The notes: generated by a model not told the origin, from the sequence alone. A stretch of 64,000 nucleotides of DNA from Acidobacteriota bacterium (GCA_016716435.1 JADJWI010000003.1:682001-746000), one strand, 5' to 3'. Numbered from the stretch's first letter, positions 17,996 through 26,569 are shown. Numbers and translations: made by a program.

Positions 17996-19549
17996 CTAAT
18001 TAACACGCAGCCATTCGGCGGCCACTTCCCGCGGTTGCCGCTTATTGCCATCGACCTCAAGATTCAACATCCGCATCTCCTCGGTCGAGATGGCATTCCG
18101 GAGCCTTTCGAAGGCTGGACGAAGCACCTCGGCTTTGTCTTTTCGTGCAATAAAAACCGCTTCATACGGTGGAAAGAACCGCCGGTCGTCCACAAGTTGA
18201 AAGAGGTCCAAAGCCGATATCAGCCCATCGGTCGAGTTGCCGGCAATGATATCGAGCTCGCCAGCCGCAAGCGCACGATAGGTCAGCGAAAGGTCCATTT
18301 CACGCGGCTGCCGGGCAAAAGCAAAACCGTATGCCCGGGCAAAACCACTGTAACCATCGGCACGCGACATAAAGTCCTGGCCAAAGCCGGCCTGCCAATC
18401 GCGGGAAACGGGAACGGCGTCAGAGATCGTAACGAGACCTTTCTCGCGAGCGACGTCGCCGCGGATCAGGATCGCAAAGTCATTGGCAAAGCCGAGCGGC
18501 GGGCTCAGCATAAGTCCGAGGTCCCTTTCGTATGCCCCGGCCGTTTGTCGGTAAACCTCTTGCGGGTCGGTGATCGGCTCGCGTTTCAAAATGGCGGTAA
18601 AGGCGGTGCCGGTATATTCGGGATAAACGTCGATCGCATTGGCGAGCAGTGAATCGTGCGGGAGGTTTCCGCCGAGCTCGAACTGCCGCTCGACCGAAAA
18701 GCCTTCAGCCTCGAGCATTTGAGCAAGTATCTCGGCGAGGATGATCGATTCGGTGAAGTCCTTTGATCCGACGACGATCAGTTCACCGTTCGCGGGCAGT
18801 TCGCCCGATCGGATTGCCGCGGACTGAAAGCCCCCGAAACCGCCGATGATAGCGACAACTGCCAACGCTCCAACAATTCCCAGGCCAACGATCCGGCGGC
18901 GGGTCCGCTGTGTCCTCTCACCGATTGCGAAGGACCGCTCTATCTGACCGAGTGCGAGGTCGAAGAGCAACGCGAGCAGTGCCGAGGCGACAGCACCGGC
19001 GATCAGGAGATTGTTATCATTTTGCCGAAGCCCGCGGAAGATATAAGTGCCCAAACCGCCCGCACCAACCGCGGCGGCGACCGTTGCGACACCGACCGAT
19101 ATGACGACAGCGACGCGTATGCCGGTCAGGATCACCGGAGCCGCAAGCGGAAGCTCAACGAGCCGAAGACGCGCTGAGTCGGTCATTCCCATCGCGACGG
19201 CGGCCTCGCGGATCTTGGAGTCGATGCCGAGAATGCCCGTCACCGTATTGCGAATCACCGGCAATAGAGCGTAAAGAGCAAGCGCGATAACGGCCGTCCG
19301 CGCACCGATGCCGCCGATGAATGGCAGCGGTATCAAAAGGCCAAAAAGAGCAAGGCTTGGCACCGTCTGCATCACATTGGCAAACCCAAGCACCGGCACC
19401 TGCAGCGAGCGGACACGCATCAGCAAAACGCCGAGCGGCAATCCGAGCGCGACGGCGAACGCGGTCGAGAGCATCACAATAACGATGTGCTCGCGGGTCA
19501 GCATTATCAGCTCCCGCCAATTTGCCGTGATGAAATCGGTAAAGCTCAT
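17996..19549 (-). CDS. Osmoprotectant (choline/glycine betaine) ABC transporter, fused permease and substrate-binding protein
   Basis: A 517-residue fusion. Residues 1-210 are a six-helix OpuBB/ProW-type permease with the EAA loop (REAAVAMGMTDSARLRLVELP). A transmembrane segment near 220-245 leads to a periplasmic OpuAC/ProX-type binding domain beginning IVVGSKDFTESIILAEILAQ and including VYPEYTGTAF and GNSTDGLI. Tethered permease/binding-protein fusions are known in this family. The gene follows the ATPase gene with a 4-bp ATGA overlap, so the pair is translationally coupled. The exact substrate is inferred. Confidence 0.9.
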   Translation of the reverse strand: MSFTDFITANWRELIMLTREHIVIVMLSTAFAVALGLPLGVLLMRVRSLQVPVLGFANVMQTVPSLALFGLLIPLPFIGGIGARTAVIALALYALLPVIRNTVTGILGIDSKIREAAVAMGMTDSARLRLVELPLAAPVILTGIRVAVVISVGVATVAAAVGAGGLGTYIFRGLRQNDNNLLIAGAVASALLALLFDLALGQIERSFAIGERTQRTRRRIVGLGIVGALAVVAIIGGFGGFQSAAIRSGELPANGELIVVGSKDFTESIILAEILAQMLEAEGFSVERQFELGGNLPHDSLLANAIDVYPEYTGTAFTAILKREPITDPQEVYRQTAGAYERDLGLMLSPPLGFANDFAILIRGDVAREKGLVTISDAVPVSRDWQAGFGQDFMSRADGYSGFARAYGFAFARQPREMDLSLTYRALAAGELDIIAGNSTDGLISALDLFQLVDDRRFFPPYEAVFIARKDKAEVLRPAFERLRNAISTEEMRMLNLEVDGNKRQPREVAAEWLRVN

Positions 19550-20286
19550 AGTGCAACGGTGTCAAGATATGCCCTCGCAAGCGGCAGCGGGGATGCGGAA
19601 AACTCATTCGGCGTCCCGAGAAAAACGACACAGCCCTTGTCCATCAAAGCGATCCGAGAACCGAGAAGCATCGCTTCGTGAAGGTCGTGTGTAACGAAAA
19701 CGGCGGTCTTGCCAAGTTCACGGACAATGCGCGCAAATTCCTGCTGAAGTGCGGCTCGGGTCAGGGCGTCGAGAGCTCCGAAAGGCTCATCAAGCAACAG
19801 AATTTCAGGATCGGAGGCAAGGGCCCGGGCAACGCCGAGACGCTGCCGCTGGCCGCCGGAAAGTTCGTGCGGGAAGCGGCCGGCAAAACGCCCGGGCTCG
19901 AGCCCGACGAGAGTGAGCATTTCATCAACCCGGGCTCCGATCGAGACCGCGTCGCGGCCTGCAAGCCGCAAGGGAAGCCCGACATTCTCTGCGGCGGTCA
20001 TATGCGGAAACAAACCGCCTTCTTGCAGCACGTAGCCTATGCCGCGGCGAAGCTCGACCGCATCGACCGCGAGAGTTGAGCGGCCATTTACCAAAACCTC
20101 GCCCTCGGTCGGCTCGATCAGGCGGTTGATCAGCTTCAGCGTGGTTGTTTTTCCGCAACCCGATTCGCCCAGCAGGACAAGTGTCTCGCCGCGGGCGACC
20201 GCGAGATCGATCTCGGCGAGTATCCGCACGCCCGCGATCTCGTAACTGACGGCGTTAAAAATGACGATGGAACTGCTTTCATTCAC
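19546..20286 (-). CDS. Osmoprotectant ABC transporter ATP-binding protein (OpuBA/ProV-like)
   Basis: A 246-residue ATPase with Walker A GESGCGKTT, the Q-loop region GYVLQEGGLFPHMTAAENVG, the signature LSGGQRQRLGVARAL, Walker B ILLLDEPFGALD and the H-loop VFVTHDLHEAM. It lacks the C-terminal CBS domains found in many ProV/OpuAA proteins. It energises the fused permease encoded by the overlapping downstream gene. It begins about 30 bp after the guaA stop on the same strand. Confidence 0.92.
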   Translation of the reverse strand: MNESSSIVIFNAVSYEIAGVRILAEIDLAVARGETLVLLGESGCGKTTTLKLINRLIEPTEGEVLVNGRSTLAVDAVELRRGIGYVLQEGGLFPHMTAAENVGLPLRLAGRDAVSIGARVDEMLTLVGLEPGRFAGRFPHELSGGQRQRLGVARALASDPEILLLDEPFGALDALTRAALQQEFARIVRELGKTAVFVTHDLHEAMLLGSRIALMDKGCVVFLGTPNEFSASPLPLARAYLDTVAL

Positions 20287-20316
20287 ATTATTGGATCCCT
20301 TGACCGCGTCGCGGAC

Positions 20317-21860
20317 CTACTCCCACTCGATCGTGCTTGGCGGTTTTGATGAGATGTCATAGACGACGCGGTTTATGCCGCGGACCTCGCTGGTTATTCG
20401 CGATGAGACGGCGGCGAGAAAGTCGTGCGGGAGCCGTGCCCAATCGGCGGTCATCCCGTCGGTCGAGGTAACGGCGCGGAGCGCGACAGTCTTCTCGTAG
20501 GTGCGGAAGTCGCCCATCACGCCGACCGACTGGATCGGCAGCAGCACCGCGAATGCCTGCCAGACCTCGCGATAGAGCCCGAAGTTGTGCAGCTCCTCGA
20601 TAAAGATCTTGTCCGCCTTTTGCAGTAGCTCGACATTCTCGGGCGTGATATCGCCGAGGATGCGGACGCCGAGGCCCGGGCCGGGAAACGGATGGCGTTC
20701 TAGGATCATCTCCGGAATGCCGAGGTCGCGGCCGATGTTTCGGACCTCATCCTTAAAAAGCTCCCGAAGCGGCTCGATCAGCTTGAGGTTCATCTTCTCG
20801 GGCAGGCCGCCGACGTTGTGGTGCGTCTTGATCGTAACCGAAGCCCCGCGAAGGCTGACGGATTCGATCACGTCCGGGTAGAGCGTTCCCTGGACGAGCC
20901 ACTTCACATCGCCGATCTTGTTCGCCTCGGCGTCGAAAATGTCGATGAACTTGCCGCCGATCGCCTTGCGTTTCTGCTCGGGGTCGCTGATGCCCGCGAG
21001 CACCGAGTAGAAATCCGCCGAGGCATCAACGCCGATCACATTGAGCTGCAGATTTTCCTCATAGGCCTTTAGCGTGTCCTCAAATTCGCGATAGCGGAGC
21101 AGGCCGTTGTTGACGAAAATGCATGTCTGCCGGTCGCCGATCGCCTCATGAACGAGGGCCGCCGCAACGGTCGAATCGACTCCACCCGAGAGCCCGCAGA
21201 CGACGCGGTCGTCCGGGCCGACAGTCTCACGGATCCGCTCGATCTCTACTTTGGTAAAGCTCGCCGGGGTCCAATCGCCGGTGCAGCCGCAGATGTTGAA
21301 GAGGAAATTGCGAAGCACTTCCTTGCCGAGCGGCGTGTGCGAGACCTCCGGGTGAAACTGCACGCAGTAGATGCCGCGTTCGTCGGATTCCATCGCCGTG
21401 ATGACGTCGCCGGTCGTCGCTGTCTTGTGAAAGCCGGGCGGGATCTCGGTAACGTGGTCACCGTGGCTCATCCAAACGTCGAGCTCGAACGGCAGCTCGT
21501 TAAAGAGCCGCGTTGAACCGCTCAGCACCTTGAGCTTTGCGTGGCCATATTCGCGGCGAGCGGCCGGTTCGCTTCGCCCGCCGAGGTCGATGGCGGCGAG
21601 CTGCATTCCGTAGCAGATGCCGAGGATCGGAGCCGCGATCCGGTCAAAAAAGCCGTCTTCGACCCGCGGCGCGTCCTCGTCCGTCACGCTCGAAGGCCCG
21701 CCCGAAAGGATGACGCCCTTCGGCCGCTTCGCGGCGATCGCCTCGGCAGCCAGATGAAAGGGATGTATCTCGCAATAAACGCCCTGCTCGCGGACGCGGC
21801 GCGCGATAAGCTGCGTATACTGCGAGCCAAAATCGAGGATAACAATAAGTTCGTGCTGCA
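20317..21860 (-). CDS. guaA: GMP synthase (glutamine-hydrolysing)
   Basis: Amidates XMP to GMP using glutamine and ATP. The N-terminal class I glutaminase shows ILDFGSQYTQLIARRVRE, the nucleophile segment ILGICYGMQLAA and FHPEVSHT. The ATP-pyrophosphatase P-loop is GLSGGVDST, and the C-terminal dimerisation domain contains HPFPGPGLGVRI and ends PPSTIEWE. The frame stays open to 21948, but the homology starts at the TTG at 21858-21860, which has AAGGAG at a spacing of 8 nt, so TTG is the likely start (514 residues). The extra 29 upstream residues look unrelated. A short-repeat region follows upstream. Confidence 0.93.
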
Positions 21861-21996
21861 AGCGGTAAGCTCCTTTTGGGTAAATGCCGATTATACGCGG
21901 AAACTCGCGATTGTCAGAAAAGGTGCCCTCGGCCATTCCAAAACTCATATCTCGCCCTCCGGTCGCGTTTCATTTTTTGCAGAGGCCATATGTTTC

Positions 21997-22086
21997 TGAA
22001 ACGGTTGAAACGGTTGAAACGGATGAAACGGATGAAACGGATGAAACAGATGAATCGCCTGAAACGCGTGAAACGCCTGGAACGCG
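21997..22086. repeat. 9-bp tandem array, ten units
   Basis: Ten consecutive 9-bp units: TGAAACGGT twice, TGAAACGGA three times, then TGAAACAGA, TGAATCGCC, TGAAACGCG, TGAAACGCC and TGGAACGCG. The units decay toward the 3' end. As a multiple of three it stays open in several frames, but no start or ribosome site supports translation. Confidence 0.9.
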
Positions 22087-22144
22087 CGGGCCGGTCTTGG
22101 GGCTTTGGGCTTTGGTTTTGGGTCTTGGGCATTTGCATCTTCGC

Positions 22145-22180
22145 ATTCTGAATTCTGAATTCTGACTTCTGACTTCTGGC
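22145..22180. repeat. TTCTGA-type near-tandem repeat
   Basis: Overlapping TTCTGAA/TTCTGAC units repeated about four times between guaA and the Rhs cassettes. The style resembles the ATTCCAGATTCC units at 26503 and 33101, but the units are not identical. Confidence 0.7.
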
Positions 22181-22219
22181 TTCTTGCTCTTGACCATCGG
22201 TCATTGTTCCTCTATTCCG

Positions 22220-22236
22220 GCTTATGGCTAACAGCT
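22220..22236. repeat. Dispersed repeat family C, copy 1
   Basis: GCTTATGGCTAACAGCT (17 bp) is identical to 45609-45625, which lies in the 3' arm of the 79-bp palindrome beside the IS element. Confidence 0.8.
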
Positions 22237-22426
22237 AATCGCTTAAAACACCCGATCACTGCCGAAAAGCCATTGCGGTCCCTGCGATCTCTGCGTTGAT
22301 AAATTCCATTCGCGCGGAGACGGCGAGGAATCCCCTCCTTTGCTGTTAACCATTTTCTTAGGTCGTGAAACCACAACGAATGAGGGTCCGTGAGATATGG
22401 AAGATATGGATGAAATGAAAGTTCTG

Positions 22427-22462
22427 GAGAGTTGCGAAGTTGCAGAGTTTCGAAGTTTTGAG
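22427..22462. repeat. Dispersed repeat family D, intergenic copy
   Basis: GAGAGTTGCGAAGTT (15 bp) followed by diverged GTTGCAGAGTTTCGAAGTTT units. The same 15 bp begins the palindromic insert in hisS at 47918. Confidence 0.75.
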
Positions 22463-22742
22463 TCCCGGCTTCAGCCGGCCGTTCGGAGTTCCAGCTTTAG
22501 TTGGCCCGAGTCGGAGGCCCGGCCGTGAGGGAGAGCACGAATGAAGAAGCCTGCGCGTAAGCGAAGGCATTGCTCTCGTTCCCGTTCACCGCATCCGAAC
22601 CGAAGTCAGCCGATCGATATTGTCGTAGCAAACACCTTCGTCCCTTTCTGTAAACGTACTATAAAATCCAAGGAATCGTGCAAAGAAACGGATCACTGTA
22701 TTTCAAAGCAAGTACAAATTAGGCGATACCGCTCGCCGACTT

Positions 22743-23414
22743 TCATGAAAAGGCATTAGAACGTCGATTTATAACTTGTGCAGCGACTTCGTCGATCTCA
22801 ATTTTCGTAGAGTCTTGCAGGAACAAGTTAGAGAACTTCCCATTGCTGAGAGCTTCAGCGGCACGCTGGCTAATGAAAATCCCAAAGTGCCCCTGTGGCA
22901 AGAAAAAGTCAGAACCGTCCCATTGATCGGGTCGAACATTCAATCCGAGGTAGTAGTTGCTAATCGGGCCATCATTTACAACACGCTTTTTCACGCGGAT
23001 GCTATTCGAAAGATCGATCGGCCCGCTTCTTCCAGTTACGTAGAGGCCGTGATAGCCGCTGACGTGTTCACCATTCTTCTTCGTTATTTCTACATTGAAC
23101 CGCCCCCAACCTGAAAGCCCCTCGCTTTCTAACGCATTAACAAAACGATCTGAGATCAGAAAAAGTATCGCCGAGCTTGTATCAAGTACATCTCCGAAAA
23201 CGTTCCCAGATCGTTGTACAAATTCAACCGGCATCGGTATCGAGTCAAATTCCCCTCGCAAGAGTTTACGTGGATCCGGAATCTCAAGACCGCACTCCTC
23301 GCGGGTACCTGAGCGCTTCAATTCAACCCGAGCAGCTTTTGGCGAAAGCCTCGTATGAAAAACCCAAAAAGGCGGTGTGCCCTTTGAGAGGCTAGAAGTC
23401 GACTGAGATACCAT
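22743..23414 (-). CDS. Putative immunity protein for the adjacent Rhs nuclease (Imm11/Imm43-like)
   Basis: A 223-residue cytosolic protein. Its ATG lies inside the 3' end of the toxin gene (23-bp overlap), the classic arrangement of a toxin with its immunity protein. Segments such as SAILFLISDRFVNALESEGL, GLYVTGRSGPID and WDGSDFFLPQGHFGIF resemble DUF1629/Imm11-type or Imm43-type immunity proteins; the exact family is uncertain. It presumably binds and neutralises the HNH-type toxin next door. The region is more AT-rich than the flanking housekeeping genes. Confidence 0.7.
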   Translation of the reverse strand: MVSQSTSSLSKGTPPFWVFHTRLSPKAARVELKRSGTREECGLEIPDPRKLLRGEFDSIPMPVEFVQRSGNVFGDVLDTSSAILFLISDRFVNALESEGLSGWGRFNVEITKKNGEHVSGYHGLYVTGRSGPIDLSNSIRVKKRVVNDGPISNYYLGLNVRPDQWDGSDFFLPQGHFGIFISQRAAEALSNGKFSNLFLQDSTKIEIDEVAAQVINRRSNAFS

Positions 23415-24195
23415 ATCTTGTCATTATCGCTCTTCCGAAGTTAATAATATCGTCCCGACTTGGGTCCGTTGCGAGAAAGTTCCGCCATTCCCGGTTATAC
23501 TGAGCAGCATAACGAAGGTGGCTGCCGCTTTGCCACCAAGCGCCGAACGAAGGATCATTGTGATTCAGTCCAGCTCTTGCGAAATCGTCGGCGAATTCAT
23601 CTGGGAATACATGGTGCGCGTGCGAGTTTGGTGGGAGTTGGCCGGTTTGCTGGCTCAGATTATGTCGAAAATTTCTATAAGTGAAAGGTCGAAATTCAGG
23701 TACGAGATCGGTAGCTGTTTGAACTGGGACCGTAACGTTAGTTGGTTTACCGATCTGGCAGAATCTTGATAAGATCGCTCCACCCGCCACACGTAGACCA
23801 AGGCCGAGCGTGGAGCCCATTACTCCATTAGCCACCAGATCATTCCGCGAATCGAAAACCGGATCGTTTGGGCCAGGCGCGTTCACATAGCTTGGTGATG
23901 CTAGGATCAAAATACCTCCGCCAATAATTACCGGCGCTAACAAAGGGATTTGCCCAGTCGGGTCTCGGAGAGCGAGCGGCCGGTTGCCGACGTAACCGTA
24001 AAGATTTACGTCGCCGCCGCGAAAGCCGATCGGGTCTTCGGAGATGAAGCGGCCGAGGCGGGGGTCGTAGAAGCGGGCACGGGAGAATTGGAGTCCGGTG
24101 AACGAGTCGAATTCTCTGCCGGTGAATTGGTGCCGAGTTGGGAAGGAAGGATTCGTCGCATTGCCAAAGGAATCGTATCCCGTCTGTGCTGTCAA
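23392..24195 (-). CDS. Displaced Rhs tip with C-terminal HNH/EndoVII-type nuclease toxin
   Basis: The first 75 residues are an Rhs core tip (RFYDPRLGRFISEDPIGF then DVNLYGYVGNRPLALRDPTG) nearly identical to the neighbouring Rhs gene. A hydrophobic pretoxin segment follows, then a C-terminal domain with NSHAHHVFPDEFADDF and GSHLRYAAQYNREW, which fits the HNH/EndoVII toxins of polymorphic systems (AHH-like). The only start is a TTG at 24195, a few bases after the stop of the upstream immunity gene, and no N-terminal Rhs barrel or secretion signal is present. It therefore looks like an orphan cassette that could be expressed only after recombining into a full-length rhs gene. Confidence 0.75.
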   Translation of the reverse strand: MTAQTGYDSFGNATNPSFPTRHQFTGREFDSFTGLQFSRARFYDPRLGRFISEDPIGFRGGDVNLYGYVGNRPLALRDPTGQIPLLAPVIIGGGILILASPSYVNAPGPNDPVFDSRNDLVANGVMGSTLGLGLRVAGGAILSRFCQIGKPTNVTVPVQTATDLVPEFRPFTYRNFRHNLSQQTGQLPPNSHAHHVFPDEFADDFARAGLNHNDPSFGAWWQSGSHLRYAAQYNREWRNFLATDPSRDDIINFGRAIMTRYGISVDF

Positions 24196-24220
24196 AGAAC
24201 CCGATCAAATACCTGATTCC
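23960..24220. repeat. Rhs-tip direct repeat, copy 2
   Basis: About 230 bp with roughly 85-90% identity to 25100-25340. The homology begins beside the stop codon of the 88-residue immunity gene and ends where the two toxin domains diverge. Such repeats allow tip exchange by homologous recombination. Confidence 0.85.
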
Positions 24221-24471
24221 GACACTCGAAAAATTTCTTCGATCACTTCTTCACTTTCGCAATTTTGCCTCAATCGGTCCCAAGCTATCGCAGTCCGCTC
24301 TTTAGATCCCAGCCCTCGAGCAATCACATTCGCATCCTGCAATAGTAAATCGATCAAGTGCCAGTCGCTTGACGCCATGAATTTCCGCTCGTACTCTTTC
24401 CCGGTCCTCGACCACATATCTAAGTCTCCGCGGTAATAAACGAATAGCTTTAGTTTTTCCAGCGTAATCAT
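24205..24471 (-). CDS. Putative Rhs immunity protein (small)
   Basis: An 88-residue acidic protein 9 bp downstream of the first Rhs toxin. It resembles, from memory, a family of short proteins found after Rhs toxins that open MITLEKLKLF..Y.GD.D.W and contain DDWHLID-like and KGLAS-like segments; here DWHLIDLLLQD and RGLGSKERT are seen. It is presumably the cognate antidote of the toxin at 24481-25566. Its stop codon lies directly beside the start of the displaced second tip. Confidence 0.65.
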   Translation of the reverse strand: MITLEKLKLFVYYRGDLDMWSRTGKEYERKFMASSDWHLIDLLLQDANVIARGLGSKERTAIAWDRLRQNCESEEVIEEIFRVSESGI

Positions 24472-24480
24472 TTTTGAAGC

Positions 24481-25566
24481 TCAAGGAACAGTGTGTAGTG
24501 TTATTTGGACGCCGTTACGCAAAAGTATTGGCATTTCAGTTCGTAACCAGATGCTTGTCGGCCGAACGCCGCCTGAATAAAGAAACGCGTCTGCCGAGCC
24601 ACGCGTTCCACGCGCAAAACTTGCGGACAGGTCTCGCCAAAGAGGGTTTGATGCCCACCTTGGTAACCCCGCATTAGCAGCAGTCATTCCCCGTCCACCG
24701 AGGGTCATTTCGAGTGTGCTCCCTCCATTCGCTCGCGCAAAATCGGCTGCTGCTTTCATCGCACTTGGATCTCCGGACCAAAAAACCCGCGAACCAGAAG
24801 CCCGGGTCGCAAGCGATAGTCCACCGCGATATAGGCCAAGTCCCCCCGTCGCTGTCGTTGTTGCTACAGCCGCCCAGCCGCCAGCTTGGTAGGTAACAGA
24901 GCAGTTCCAATTGACATTTTCGATACCTTGCCACCTACGAAAGTAAGTCGTGAGTCCTAGGCTTGCGGAGTCGCCAAAGCCAACAGCAAAGTATATCGGT
25001 CCTTCGAGTGACTCTAGCATTGCTTGTTCGGCCCGCCAATTTCTCTCATTGGCCCACGCAACCCAGTTTCGCCATCCGTTTCGGCCTAGGGGATCAACAA
25101 ACTGCAACGGATTGTTCCAAACGTATCCGTAAAGGTTAATGTCGCCGCCGGCGAAGCCGATGGGGTCTTCGGAGATGAAGCGGCCGAGCCTGGGGTCGTA
25201 GAAGCGGGCACGGGAGAACTGCAGGCCGGTGAACGAATCGAATTCTCTGCCGGTGAATTGGTACCGCGTCGGGAAAGCGGGGTTCGTTGCGTTCCCAAAT
25301 GCATCGTAGCCCGTCTGTGCTGTCAAAGAACCCGTCGCGTCCGCCAGCCCGTTCGTCGAGCCGAGATGATCTGCCAGAAAATAGTTTACCGCAGTTCCGG
25401 CCTTGCTTTGCAGTTTATTGTCGATCCCCGGGCCGTTCTGGTATACGGTGATGCCCGAGACGGATGAATCGTCCCGAACGACATCAAGCCCGTCGTAGGT
25501 GAACTTGACCGAACCCGCCGGTCCGCCGTAGGTCTGCACCCGCCGGCCGAGAGCGTCATTAAACAT
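24481..25566 (-). CDS. Truncated Rhs protein with C-terminal polymorphic toxin domain
   Basis: A 361-residue fragment starting inside the Rhs core (MFNDALGRRVQTYGG, where YDALGRRV is usual). It continues through ADHLGSTNGLADATGSLTAQ and the conserved end LGRFISEDPIGFAGGDINLY, then a pretoxin linker (VGFGDSASLGLTTYFRRWQG) and a toxin of about 105 residues (SRVFWSGDPSAMKAAADFAR ... GVRPTSIWLRTEMPILLRNG). The toxin type recurs in Rhs/WapA proteins but I do not know its activity. The N-terminal YD-repeat cage and export signal are missing because a different gene lies immediately upstream. The frame stays open to 25632, but the ATG at 25566 is nearest the homology. Confidence 0.75.
   Translation of the reverse strand: MFNDALGRRVQTYGGPAGSVKFTYDGLDVVRDDSSVSGITVYQNGPGIDNKLQSKAGTAVNYFLADHLGSTNGLADATGSLTAQTGYDAFGNATNPAFPTRYQFTGREFDSFTGLQFSRARFYDPRLGRFISEDPIGFAGGDINLYGYVWNNPLQFVDPLGRNGWRNWVAWANERNWRAEQAMLESLEGPIYFAVGFGDSASLGLTTYFRRWQGIENVNWNCSVTYQAGGWAAVATTTATGGLGLYRGGLSLATRASGSRVFWSGDPSAMKAAADFARANGGSTLEMTLGGRGMTAANAGLPRWASNPLWRDLSASFARGTRGSADAFLYSGGVRPTSIWLRTEMPILLRNGVQITLHTVP
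25100..25340. repeat. Rhs-tip direct repeat, copy 1
   Basis: The partner of 23960-24220, encoding the conserved Rhs core end (TAQTGYDAFGNATNP to DINLYGYV). The two copies face the same way, about 1.1 kb apart. Confidence 0.85.
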
Positions 25567-25586
25567 ACACAAACTCTGCGGGTTCC

Positions 25587-26021
25587 CTAGGTTGCGGATT
25601 CTCCGGAATCGGTGAACTTTGTTAAACGCCAACGGTAAGTTACCGTCGCAAACGCAATGGCAAGAAGTGAATAAATTGCCGAAAGTACCATTCCTTTAAC
25701 ACTTATCTCCAGAACGAAAAAGAGAACCGGGAAAATTCCCACCAGAGTTGGCAGCCATACTCGTTCCCGGGCCAACAATCCAATGAAGCCGCCAGTGATT
25801 ATAGCTACTAACGGTAATGCCAGAATCTCAGTGACGAGACTCTTGCGAACGGCTCCATCGAAAAAAGCTTCCGCAAATTCTTCTTTTGAGATGGTGCCGG
25901 CGTGGAGAGCCTGCAATAGCTCACGCTCGCCAGAGAAGTTAAAAAACAACCATCCTGCGAAGCCCAAAAGCATACCGCTTAAAATGAAGCCCAAGACACC
26001 GATAAGAACGCTTCTAAACAT
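25587..26021 (-). CDS. Hypothetical four-helix membrane protein
   Basis: From the ATG at 26021 the product is 144 residues, with hydrophobic helices near residues 3-28, 65-85, 88-105 and 108-130 and a short acidic loop (HAGTISKEEFAEAFFDGAV). No family was recognised. A longer frame opens at 26075 but adds only a poorly supported N-terminus. It ends at the truncated Rhs gene and reads in the same direction. It may be the gene that replaced the body of the rhs gene, or an unrelated neighbour. Confidence 0.6.
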   Translation of the reverse strand: MFRSVLIGVLGFILSGMLLGFAGWLFFNFSGERELLQALHAGTISKEEFAEAFFDGAVRKSLVTEILALPLVAIITGGFIGLLARERVWLPTLVGIFPVLFFVLEISVKGMVLSAIYSLLAIAFATVTYRWRLTKFTDSGESAT

Positions 26022-26569
26022 ACAGCTCCCACAATTGACGAAGAAGAGGATCAGAACTAGGCAGGCCATCCCCAAGAGCCTTCACCCCTCCCCATGCGCC
26101 CCGACCAAGTGGCCATGGCGAAACTCCACACCTTCCACCGTAGTAGATCATCATTTGGCAGCCTGAATTCGTTTCCAAATCCCGCCCGGTTCCGTATCTT
26201 TGAGATCTTCAGCCGCGACATCCCTTTGCGTGGCGGGAACAAACTGTATCGAAAGTAGGGTGGATCGGTCCTTCGCCGGTCATTACTCGATGATAGAAGG
26301 AGGAGGTTGTTGGGGGCAAGAAAAATCGGTCGGGTTTTGCGGGTGGGCTTGGTTGGGTGAATGTTCGGTTCGAGTTCTGTTTGATCAGTGTGACACCCTC
26401 CCTACGGGTCGGGTTTCCGCCTTTGCGGTTAAGGGACGGGTGAAAATTAAGTCGGATGAACCGCCCTTACTGAGGTGCGGGCTTACGCATTGCAGGTTAT
26501 GGATTCCAAATTCCAGATTCCAGATTCTCCTCTCATCACTCGCCACTCTTCGCTAAGGAAAGCCCTTGC
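26022..26569. other. Intergenic region with short repeats
   Basis: About 550 bp without a convincing gene; small frames on both strands lack protein-like composition. It holds a CTCCCTACGGGTCGGG segment near 26397-26412 and the ATTCCAAATTCCAGATTCC tract at 26503-26525. Promoter signals for the membrane-protein gene would be near 26030-26100, but none is clear. Confidence 0.6.
26503..26525. repeat. Dispersed repeat family A, copy 1
   Basis: A 23-bp tract built from ATTCCAA/ATTCCAG units. Its exact reverse complement occurs at 33101-33123, about 6.6 kb away. Confidence 0.85.

Larger units (their letters stand above)
21861..22742. other. Non-coding micro-repeat cluster
   Basis: About 880 bp without a credible gene. 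In order: ten 9-bp units (21997-22086); a T/G-rich tract; near-tandem TTCTGAATTCTGA units (22145-22180); GCTTATGGCTAACAGCT (22220-22236), identical to 45609-45625; GAGAGTTGCGAAGTT (22427-22441), also found inside hisS; and the stem CCGGCTTCAGCCGG near 22465. Small frames here are artefacts of the repeats. Confidence 0.75.

Noticed and set aside
21997..22086. Possible CRISPR array
   Set aside because: Units are 9 bp with no spacers and no cas genes nearby; it is a simple tandem repeat.
22358..22570. 70-codon frame in the repeat cluster
   Set aside because: Its codons are made of repeat units; no ribosome site.
26200..26556. 118-codon plus-strand frame
   Set aside because: Biased by short repeats; no family and no start signal.
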